A DNA stretch of 35,185 nt from an uncultured Prevotella sp. (GTDB lineage: Bacteria; Bacteroidota; Bacteroidia; Bacteroidales; Bacteroidaceae). Position numbers and translations under genes: made by a program. Numbering within the stretch: position 1 is the stretch's first letter; every line of letters begins with the position of its first letter. Positions 25,366 through 32,189 of this stretch are shown here, piece by piece. The stretch spans positions 1 through 35,185 of the forward strand of contig CAKPWR010000027.1 of the NCBI GenBank assembly GCA_934196725.1, given 5' to 3'. The notes beneath the pieces are model-generated. The model did not search any database, was not told where the DNA came from, and worked only from the letters and a program-made list of their open reading frames with translations.

Positions 25366-26566
25366 CTAATCTTCCTTGATAATCCAATCGCTGATGGTAC
25401 GCTGAGTACTATCATAATTCACGCCTATCTTAAACAAACGCTTGCCATCTGCAGAATATGGAATCAGATATCCCTTTTCGAATATCATCATTAGGTACAC
25501 CTATAGTGTATACTCCAATAATAGGATTATATTTTTTTATTGAGAGAATTCCAAATTGATAAAGGAAAGGAAATATATCTGCCTCCCCAAAAGGAATTTC
25601 AGGCAAATCACCAATATTGTAATTCTTAGCAACATCAAAATTACAGAGGTACTCATTGACCGTTTTATGGATGTCTAAATCGGTAAACCAGTAAGGAGCA
25701 ATCTTGCGTGCATTCAAAGCCTTTACCAGACTGAACGGGTTGAAGACATCTTCTGATTTCTTGCTGAAATGATAACCGTCATAGAATCTTGTCAGCTCCG
25801 CCAAACATTCCTCATACGTCATGCCAAGGTCTTCTCCCAATGCCTCTATATCTGGTTTCATCAGCGTGGTAAGTTCTGTCTTGCTGATGCCGCAGATAGC
25901 AGAGTACTGGTCGAACATGCTGATGTTGTCGAGATTATTGAGTTCGCTGAAGATGCTGAGCTGGGAAAATTTCGTGATACCCGTGATGAAGGTGAACTCC
26001 AAGTATGGATCAAGCTTTTTCAGAGGACTGTAGAAATTCTGTATGATGCGGCGGAGCGGCTGCAGGTTTTCCTTTTCATGTACCACATCCAGCAATGGGG
26101 CATCGTATTCGTCGATGATGACAACAGCCTTTTCGCCCGTTTGCTCATAAGCACGCTTTACGATACCATCCAGCCTTTCGTTAGGATAAATTTCTCCTTC
26201 TCCTTTACCATAAAGTTTCTCGTATGGCAAAAGCTGTAGATTCAGATAACTGTTCAAGGCATCTGCATCAAAGTGCTTGGCACCGCTCAAATCGAAATGG
26301 AGCACAGGATGCTTTACCCATTCCTTCTCATAATCAGCAATAGCCAATCCCTCGAATAGTTCCTTTCTTCCCTCGAAATAGGCTTGGAGGGTAGAGGCAA
26401 AAAGCGACTTTCCGAATCGTCTTGGACGACTCAGAAAAACGTACTTCATCTTTTTCTCTCGAAAATCAACGATGTATCCGGTCTTATCTATATAGAGATA
26501 TTTACCCTCTCGGATATTCGAGAATGTCTGTATTCCTACAGGATAGAAATTAACTATTTTTGCCAT
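25366..26566 (-). pseudogene. AAA-ATPase / PD-(D/E)XK nuclease gene with internal deletion
   Basis: The open frame 26566-25430 (378 residues) matches the 'AAA-ATPase-like' family (PF09820) joined to a C-terminal PD-(D/E)XK nuclease (DUF1703, PF08011). It has an N-terminal [21 protein letters not shown], a P-loop R-P-R-R-F-G-K-S at 47-54 and Walker [13 protein letters not shown]. Homology stops at [10 protein letters not shown], after which 13 unrelated residues lead to a stop. Shifting frame exactly there restores a good family C-terminus, [18 protein letters not shown] then [17 protein letters not shown], ending at TAG 25366-25368. So roughly 120-150 residues of the nuclease core are missing and the two parts are out of frame, joined near AAAGGGATA (around 25463-25475). 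Members occur as multi-copy paralogs in Bacteroidales. The ATPase part may still be made; nuclease activity should be lost. Confidence 0.8.
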
Positions 26567-26764
26567 ATTCTTACATGCTTTACGTTTTGCGCTGCTAAGT
26601 TACGAAGAAAATCTGAAATAGCCAAGCATAAACGCAAATATTTATTTTGCATCTTTTCAGGAAAGTCAACGTGAATTATAAATAAGTTTTAACCGAGTCA
26701 ACTCGTCTTACAAATAAAACTAAAAGTGGTCAACTAAAATCGTTAAACCACATATAAAAATCTA

Positions 26765-26830
26765 CCCACGTTCATGAGCATTCATACCCATGTACATGAG
26801 TACCCGTGCCCATGTACATGAGTAAGCATG
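26765..26830. repeat. 22-bp tandem repeat, three units
   Basis: Units start at 26765, 26787 and 26809. Units 2 and 3 share CCCATGTACATGAGTA exactly; unit 1 is CCCACGTTCATGAGCA. Each of the last two contains the palindrome CATGTACATG. Confidence 0.8.
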
Positions 26831-26863
26831 ACCGAAACGATGAACAGATGTGACCGAGGCCGT

Positions 26864-26915
26864 CGGGCAACTTTGCCCAAGGCTTCGGGCAAAGTTGGGC
26901 AAGGCTTCGGGGCAC
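26864..26915. repeat. GC-rich hairpin with direct repeats
   Basis: CAACTTTGCCC and GGGCAAAGTTG form an 11-bp stem around AAGGCTTC, and CAAGGCTTCGGG(G)CA is then repeated directly. GC content is far above the flanks. Confidence 0.65.
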
Positions 26916-27115
26916 ATTTCGCATGCGCGGTTTATTTTCTTGGTAATATACAGCGTGACTTTTCCTGAATTAATAGTCACTTTTTTACTTTATATACTAA
27001 AAAGGTAGACAATACTTAATTAAACCAAACTGGAATAGTAGACACTCCTTTTAGGGTTCCTAATTTATAGATGCATAATCTATTCCAATCCTTTCTTTCT
27101 TATCTTATTGTTGCT

Positions 27116-27160
27116 ATTCTCCGCAAATTTGCGGAGAATAAGCCAAATAATCTCCGCAAA
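27116..27160. promoter_or_regulatory. Palindromic operator plus half-site upstream of fic
   Basis: A perfect 24-bp palindrome (27116-27139; half ATTCTCCGCAAA joined to its complement with no gap) is followed by a lone direct half-site TCTCCGCAAA at 27151-27160. That half-site lies 33 bp (about three helical turns) from the matching half of the palindrome and ends one base before the -33 box. This is the layout of a repressor site with a second lower-affinity site. Confidence 0.7.
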
Positions 27161-27161
27161 A

Positions 27162-27193
27162 CTTGCAGTATTCGATAAAAATGTCTATTTTTG
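27162..27193 (+). promoter_or_regulatory. Promoter of fic
   Basis: CTTG at 27162-27165, 20-bp spacer, TATTTTTG at 27186-27193. The leader to ATG 27230 would be about 30 bases. Confidence 0.7.
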
Positions 27194-27229
27194 CAAGTAC
27201 ATTTAGAGTGAAAGATTAAAACCGTGGCA

Positions 27230-28342
27230 ATGATGAGAGGAACAAAATATATATGGCAACAAGAAGGCTGGCCCCACATGCAATGGGATGATACCAGTTT
27301 CAGCAATATCTTGGCAGAAATCAATCTGCTGAGAGGGAAATTGCTGGGTAGGGTTTCTATGTTCGGTTTTGAAGAACAGAACCTGTCTATGTTGGAGTCT
27401 ATGACTCAGGAAATCGTACACTCTGCAAAAATTGAAGGTGAGGAATTGAATAGAGACAGTGTTCGCTCGTCTGTAGCCCGACAATTAGGTCTGGAGTATG
27501 AAGGCTTGAAAAATTCCGATCATTATACTGAAGGAGTGGTACAGGTCATGATAGATGCTGTGCAGCATTATGATATGCCGTTGGATGCCGAGCATTTGTT
27601 CTCCTGGCATGCTGCTCTGTTTCCTATGGGAAGAAGTGGCATCCATAAAATCCTGGTGGGCGATTGGCGTCAGGGTGAAGAGACAATGCAGGTGGTTTCA
27701 GGACCATTAGGTCATGAGAAGATACATTATGAAGCTCCGGCAAGCAAGGAAGTTCCAAGTATGATGTCTGATTTTCTTCACTGGTTTGATTCCGAGAATG
27801 CGCTCGATCCATTGGTGAAGACAGCCGTGATGCATCTTTGGTTTGTCACGATTCATCCATTTGATGATGGCAACGGTCGTATTTGCAGAACGTTGACAGA
27901 GTTGTTGTTATCCCGTGCCGATCAGACCTCCCAGCGATATTACAGTCTTTCTTCTGAAATTCTGAATCATCGTAAAGATTATTATCAATATCTGGAGCAG
28001 GCACAGAAGGGTGGTCTTGATGTGACGCCTTGGATTCAATGGTTTTTACAGACATTGAAGTTAGCGTTGGAAGCCGCTTTTGCGAAAACAGAAGGAGTAT
28101 TGCGCAAGACCAGATTTTGGGATGCGCATCGCTCTGTTTCCATCAATGAGCGTCAGCGTAAGGTTCTAAACATGCTTTTCGATGGTTTAGAAGGGAAGTT
28201 GAATTCCTCCAAATGGTATAAGATAAATCATTGTTCGCAAGATACCGCCAATCGTGATATCAAGGATTTGATAGCCAAAGGCATCTTAAAACCAACAGGT
28301 GAGGGTGGAAGAAGTACCAATTATGAGTTGGTTTTTCCTTAA
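27230..28342 (+). CDS. Fic family protein with DUF4172 and C-terminal winged helix
   Basis: From ATG 27230 the protein has 370 residues (GTG 27224 and ATG 27233 are also possible starts). The N-terminal W-P-x-M-x-W-D segment is a DUF4172 domain. S-A-K-I-E-G at 65-70 fits the inhibitory helix motif (S/T)xxxE(G/N), with Glu69 expected to block ATP gamma-phosphate. The active-site motif H-P-F-D-D-G-N-G-R-I-C-R begins at His209 and is complete, so AMP transfer to a target hydroxyl is likely. The last ~70 residues look like a winged helix (SINERQRKVLNMLFDG...SQDTANRDIKDLIAKGIL), which could bind DNA. Because it sits behind a perfect palindromic operator, it may regulate its own promoter. It stands alone, with a weak hairpin after it (28379-28407), inside the 137-bp repeat pair. 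The target protein is unknown. Confidence 0.9.
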   Translation: MMRGTKYIWQQEGWPHMQWDDTSFSNILAEINLLRGKLLGRVSMFGFEEQNLSMLESMTQEIVHSAKIEGEELNRDSVRSSVARQLGLEYEGLKNSDHYTEGVVQVMIDAVQHYDMPLDAEHLFSWHAALFPMGRSGIHKILVGDWRQGEETMQVVSGPLGHEKIHYEAPASKEVPSMMSDFLHWFDSENALDPLVKTAVMHLWFVTIHPFDDGNGRICRTLTELLLSRADQTSQRYYSLSSEILNHRKDYYQYLEQAQKGGLDVTPWIQWFLQTLKLALEAAFAKTEGVLRKTRFWDAHRSVSINERQRKVLNMLFDGLEGKLNSSKWYKINHCSQDTANRDIKDLIAKGILKPTGEGGRSTNYELVFP

Positions 28343-28397
28343 TTTTGCAAGTCTTTTTCTCTGATTTTGCAGGAAAATAGCTTCTCTAGTATGTTAG

Positions 28398-28534
28398 AAA
28401 AGCTTTTGTGTTCGCGCACGTGGTATTAGGTGGCAATAAATGGCAATAAAAAATGCTCTTATTGCCACGCTTTATTTTCTGTAAATCAGATAGTTGATGT
28501 GCAGTGTGGCAAATGTGGCATTAATATAGAAAAA
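28398..28534 (-). repeat. 137-bp inverted repeat, right copy
   Basis: Reverse complement of 25145-25281 over the full 137 bp with about ten differences (about 93% identity). Outer ends of both copies are the TTTTTCTATATTAATG side, as in transposon termini. Confidence 0.88.
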
Positions 28535-28694
28535 CTTTTCCATGTATATATAAAACATATGTTGTCTTTTAATATTATGGAAAGAAGTAGGCTTCTTGCA
28601 TTGTAAGAAGGAAGATGTTGATTGAAATTCTAGAAAAATGAACATAATATGTAAGAAAATATAAGAAAAAGGAACGTGCATGGATTCTTTTTTG

Positions 28695-28702
28695 TACTTT
28701 TG
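28695..28702 (+). promoter_or_regulatory. -7 box of the helicase-Nudix unit
   Basis: TACTTTTG, 26 bases before ATG 28729. There is no TTTG at the -33 position. Confidence 0.5.
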
Positions 28703-28728
28703 CATGCAATTAAAGAAATGCAAGGCTT

Positions 28729-31500
28729 ATGGAATCGAGATTCTTGACCAATTATACAGAGACAACCTTCCTGTCTACCATTCAAATGAACTTGCGCCGC
28801 TGCAAGTCATTTGCTTTTTCAGTCAGCTTTATCAAGAAAGCTGGCCTGGTACTCTTGGCTAAAGACATTAGTGCTGCTGTAGAACGTGGAGCCGAAGGAA
28901 GAATCATCACTTCTACCTATCAGAATTTTACTGACGTAGAATCGTTGAACTTTTTCATGAGCCTTACTCGATATCCCAATTTTGAGTGCCATCTGGACGA
29001 TGAATGTTTCCACGATGAGAAAAACTATTCAACCAATGGATTCCACTCAAAGGGCTATCTCTTCGAGATGGAAGATGGAATCGAGATGGTTGTTGGTTCT
29101 TCTAATATCACCCGCTATGCTTTGTTGAAAAACATAGAGTGGGATTTGGTTGTAAACTGCGATCGTGATACCGAGGCCTATCTTGATGCAATGAATGAGT
29201 TTGAAAACCTTTGGAACCAGACTTATGAACTGTCACAGGATAGAATCAAGGATTATTCTACAAAACTCAGTTTTGCGATAGAGCGTTGGGATATGGATTA
29301 CGATATGGCGAATTCCGACATCAAGCCTAATTATATGCAGCGCAAAGCGCTTCGTGAATTGAATCGTTACCGTGCCATCGGACAGGAGAGGGCTTTGGTG
29401 ATATCTGCTACAGGTTCAGGAAAGACATATCTGGCAGCATTCGATGCGCTCAATTTCAACCCGGACAGATTGCTCTACATTGTACATGAGGGTTCTATCC
29501 TGAAGAAATCCCTGGAGACATTCCAAAAGGTCTTTGGTGGTTCCAAAACCTGCGGATTGTATAACTCTGAGGCAAAGGAAACAGGAGAAGACTTCCTGTT
29601 TTCTACCAATGTGTCAATGTGTCGTTCGCTCGAACTCTTTGATAAGAAGGAATTCGATTATATCATCATCGATGAGTGTCATCATGCTGTAGCAGACAGT
29701 TATCGGAAAATTATCGACTACTTTGAACCGGAGTTTTTGTTAGGCTTAACAGCTACAGAAAACCGTATGGATAATCAGGATGTAGTAGAGATATTCGGCA
29801 ATAATATCCCATACGAGTTGCGACTTCGCGATGCCATTATCAATAATCTGATTGTGCCTTTCCACTATTATGGTATTCGTGATGAACTGGTTGATTATGG
29901 TTTGACAGCATCGGGCGAACGCCGTTTGATTTCGCAAATTTCTACACCTGAAAACTGCGAGTTTATCCATCAGCAGATAGAGAAGCATCGTATGGATGGA
30001 CAGAAACTGAAGGCTCTGGCTTTCTGTAGAAACATCCAGCATGCCAGAATGATGGCTGATAATCTGGGTGATTATTACCATACAGCTTTCTTGAGTGGTA
30101 AGAACAAAACGGGTGAACGTATTCGTGCTTATAATGATTTGCAGGATGAAAACCGGGATTTGGAAATCTTGTTTGCTGTAGATATTCTGAACGAAGGTGT
30201 GGATATTCCTGGTGTCAACATGGTACTCTTTCTGCGTCCTACGGAATCGAGTACCATCTTCTTACAGCAATTGGGTCGAGGTCTTCGTAAGTATGCCAAC
30301 AAGCCTTATGTTACGATACTCGATTTCATTGGCAACAGCTATAAGCGTAGCGTTCATATAGCCTTGGCGCTTGGTAGTCTTTCCCGAAATTCCATCTTGG
30401 AGAAGAAACTCTTGAAGTTTATGGTAAGGAATGATTTCAAGAGCTTGGGCTTGGATAATTATGGCGTTGAGATACACATCGATGACCTTTCTAAGGAAGA
30501 AATCATTGACAAGATAGAGAGTGAGAATTTCAATCGCATCAACTATCTGAAGATGGATTATCAGAATTTCAAGGCATATCTGAAGACTCCGTCTTATCCA
30601 TCTCACATTGATTATATGAATAGTGATTATGCTCCTAATCTCTTGAAATTCATGAAGATAAAGATTGGCTCCAAGAAAACTAATTCTTATTATGGCTTCT
30701 TGAAGGGTATTGAAGAAGAGGGTTTGCCGGTATTCTCAGAAGAGCAGATTGCTTGCATCAACTATCTTTCAAGTCTTTTGCCTTTGGTAAGAGAACATGA
30801 GTATTTGATAATCAAGAATTTACTTGATGGAGAGACTTCGTTATCTCATATAGAAGCCAATGTCCAGGAGGAGATTCCGGGTTTCAAGCATGAGCAACTG
30901 GAGCACGCTTTGCGATTCCTGGAAGATGGAAATGCGGTGAAAATAGAAGAGGGTGAAGTGCAATTGTGTGGCGAAAGAGAACAGGAATATGAGGCATATC
31001 TGCAAGATTTGCTTAACTATGGTTTGACGCAATATGAGGCAAGATATGCTGATGAGGCTGAGGATTTCCTGTTATGGCAGGATTATCGCCAGGACCAGGT
31101 GCTTTTGAAGATACTGGAGAATCCGAAGCACAATCAGTATGGCACATACTATAAAAACGGCAATATGTATGTCTTTGCAGGTTTGAAGAAGGATGCTTCC
31201 CTGGATGATCATCTGAAATATAATGATAAGTTCTTGGCTCCGGATGTTTTCCAGTGGGAAAGTATTGCCCGTATCTCTGCTAAGGATGAGGCTTTGCAGC
31301 GAGCAGCTAAAAGGGTATTGGTATTTGTGAGAAAGGTGAGTGCCGAGAATGGTATTACTCTGCCATATACCTATATCGGAACTGGTCATTTGGAGAATCC
31401 GAGAAAGGATGCAACGACGAATGGTTCCATATTGTATGATATTCACATGGACAATCCGTTGCCGCAGGAATTGCAGGAGGATTTCCAGTGGATGGAGTAA
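28729..31500 (+). CDS. PLD nuclease-like / SF2 helicase / DUF3427 protein
   Basis: The protein has 923 residues. Residues 1-~165 form a phospholipase-D-like domain with H106-S-K108 and G-S-S-N at 123-126 (one HxK set, so a dimer or a half-site). Residues ~195-560 form a DEAD/DEAH-type SF2 helicase: Walker A A-T-G-S-G-K-T at 227-233, box II D-E-C-H at 315-318, L-T-A-T motif III, and motif VI Q-Q-L-G-R-G-L-R at 513-520. Residues ~700-920 match DUF3427 (PF11907), including LLWQDYRQDQVLLKILENPK and the ending H-M-D-N-P-L-P. This architecture resembles the translocase/nuclease chains of restriction systems and is annotated generically as a type III res-like helicase. A Nudix gene follows after 24 bases. 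No methyltransferase is linked. A DNA-targeting defence role is plausible but unproven. Confidence 0.88.
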   Translation: MESRFLTNYTETTFLSTIQMNLRRCKSFAFSVSFIKKAGLVLLAKDISAAVERGAEGRIITSTYQNFTDVESLNFFMSLTRYPNFECHLDDECFHDEKNYSTNGFHSKGYLFEMEDGIEMVVGSSNITRYALLKNIEWDLVVNCDRDTEAYLDAMNEFENLWNQTYELSQDRIKDYSTKLSFAIERWDMDYDMANSDIKPNYMQRKALRELNRYRAIGQERALVISATGSGKTYLAAFDALNFNPDRLLYIVHEGSILKKSLETFQKVFGGSKTCGLYNSEAKETGEDFLFSTNVSMCRSLELFDKKEFDYIIIDECHHAVADSYRKIIDYFEPEFLLGLTATENRMDNQDVVEIFGNNIPYELRLRDAIINNLIVPFHYYGIRDELVDYGLTASGERRLISQISTPENCEFIHQQIEKHRMDGQKLKALAFCRNIQHARMMADNLGDYYHTAFLSGKNKTGERIRAYNDLQDENRDLEILFAVDILNEGVDIPGVNMVLFLRPTESSTIFLQQLGRGLRKYANKPYVTILDFIGNSYKRSVHIALALGSLSRNSILEKKLLKFMVRNDFKSLGLDNYGVEIHIDDLSKEEIIDKIESENFNRINYLKMDYQNFKAYLKTPSYPSHIDYMNSDYAPNLLKFMKIKIGSKKTNSYYGFLKGIEEEGLPVFSEEQIACINYLSSLLPLVREHEYLIIKNLLDGETSLSHIEANVQEEIPGFKHEQLEHALRFLEDGNAVKIEEGEVQLCGEREQEYEAYLQDLLNYGLTQYEARYADEAEDFLLWQDYRQDQVLLKILENPKHNQYGTYYKNGNMYVFAGLKKDASLDDHLKYNDKFLAPDVFQWESIARISAKDEALQRAAKRVLVFVRKVSAENGITLPYTYIGTGHLENPRKDATTNGSILYDIHMDNPLPQELQEDFQWME

Positions 31501-31524
31501 ATGATATTTTAAGAAGATAAGACA

Positions 31525-31917
31525 ATGGAACATTATAATGTAGTAGCAGCCGTAGTTTGCCATGATGGTAAGTTCCTCTGCATGCAGAAAGGCAAGACGA
31601 AGTTTGAATATACCAGCTATAAATGGGAGTTCCCTGGTGGCAAGATAGAACCAGGTGAAACTCCTCAACAGGCGTTGGCTCGTGAGTTGATGGAGGAAAT
31701 GGAGTATCCTGTAGAAGTAGGAGAGGAGCTAGTGACCGTGAATCACGAGTATCCCGATTTCTCAATAACGATGACTGCTTATCTGTGTACTCCAAAAGCT
31801 GAGGCTGATGGATTCAAGAGAAGGGAGCATGCTGATAGCAGGTGGTGCAGCAAAGGAGAGCTGAAAGGGCTCGACTGGGCTGCAGCAGATATCGATGTTG
31901 TGGAAGGTATCTTATAA
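31525..31917 (+). CDS. Nudix hydrolase, MutT-like (nucleoside triphosphate pyrophosphohydrolase)
   Basis: The 130-residue protein has a Nudix box beginning G-G-K-I-E-P-G-E and continuing with R-E-L-M-E-E, so the metal-binding REUXEE core is complete. The following Gly of the consensus (EExGU) is Glu (EEMEY). The rest fits small (d)NTP pyrophosphohydrolases that clean 8-oxo-dGTP or other modified nucleotides. The 24-base gap after the helicase stop, with no terminator or promoter between, indicates one transcript. The pairing suggests the Nudix enzyme works with the helicase, for example on nucleotides released or used in DNA attack, rather than as the housekeeping MutT. Substrate is unknown. 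Confidence 0.9.
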   Translation: MEHYNVVAAVVCHDGKFLCMQKGKTKFEYTSYKWEFPGGKIEPGETPQQALARELMEEMEYPVEVGEELVTVNHEYPDFSITMTAYLCTPKAEADGFKRREHADSRWCSKGELKGLDWAAADIDVVEGIL

Positions 31918-31918
31918 T

Positions 31919-32189
31919 AGCCCGCTAGGCGTCATAATGAACTCAAGCCCGCTAGGCGTTTCGTCGGATTTGCAATTCGACGTTTAAAAAGGTTCGACCT
32001 ATTTCTTTGCGGATTTGCAATCCGCAGCCGTAGGCTTTTCATATCTCCAGAGTTATTGCATTCTCGCTTGAGGCGGATTGCAAATCCGCATTAAAGTGGT
32101 CGAGCCTTTTTTGTCTGCGGATTTCAAATCCGCAGGAACGCCTAACGGAGTTGCGTATCTCCCTGACGCCTGAAGGACTTGCGTACCTG
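31919..32189. repeat. Cluster of REP-like palindromes and mirrored direct repeats
   Basis: The convergent gap between the Nudix and restriction genes is almost all repeat. AGCCCGCTAGGCGT occurs twice (31919, 31946; period 27). Four palindromes with the GCGGATT-AATCCGC core follow at 31962-31982, 32008-32026, 32073-32089 and 32115-32135. Then comes a 23-bp repeat at 32138-32160 and 32166-32188 (19 of 23 identical, period 28). The right-hand repeat begins like the complement of the left-hand one (AACGCCTA), so the block is mirrored. It stops directly at the stop codon at 32190. The same palindrome core lies between menC and menE. Confidence 0.85.

Larger units (their letters stand above)
26656..26969. 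repeat. Small element with imperfect terminal inverted repeats
   Basis: TTCAGGAAAGTCAACG (26656-26671) and the complement of CGTGACTTTTCCTGAA (26954-26969) match except for two one-base gaps. They enclose a 22-bp tandem array (26765-26830) and a GC-rich hairpin block (26860-26915) quite unlike the AT-rich surroundings. No transposase is present. It could be a MITE or an intergenic repeat unit; the boundaries are my inference. Confidence 0.45.
26567..27223. other. 657-bp non-coding gap with a repeat-rich element and the fic control region
   Basis: From left to right it holds a weak minus-strand promoter for the ATPase gene (TAACTTAG at 26602-26595, CTTG at 26626-26623) and a short inverted-repeat-bounded element (26656-26969). 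After that comes AT-rich sequence with GTGAC/GTCAC arms (26955-26980), then the fic operator and promoter (27116-27193). I see no convincing gene in it. Confidence 0.6.
28343..28728. other. 386-bp gap holding the right inverted repeat and helicase promoter
   Basis: Contents: a weak terminator-like hairpin for fic (AGCTT at 28379-28383 with AAGCT at 28400-28404), the right 137-bp repeat, about 160 bases of AT-rich sequence with no feature I can support, and the helicase -7 box at 28695. Confidence 0.6.

Noticed and set aside
25243..25494. 83-codon plus-strand open frame
   Set aside because: Runs from the inverted repeat into the antisense of the ATPase pseudogene; no support as a gene.
26765..26830. 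CRISPR array
   Set aside because: The units are directly adjacent 22-mers without spacers, only three copies, and no cas genes are nearby.
26762..26980. 72-codon minus-strand open frame
   Set aside because: Composed of the 22-bp tandem repeats and the GC-rich hairpin block; no start context or protein-like composition, so better explained as repeat DNA.
27002..27030. AATACTTAATT shared with the right window edge (35175-35185) as a sign of the same IS
   Set aside because: Only 11 AT-rich bases match and the flanks differ; chance is a sufficient explanation.
31919..32189. CRISPR array or tRNA cluster
   Set aside because: Palindromes vary in arm length and spacing and the intervening sequences are themselves repeats; no tRNA clover-leaf could be drawn.
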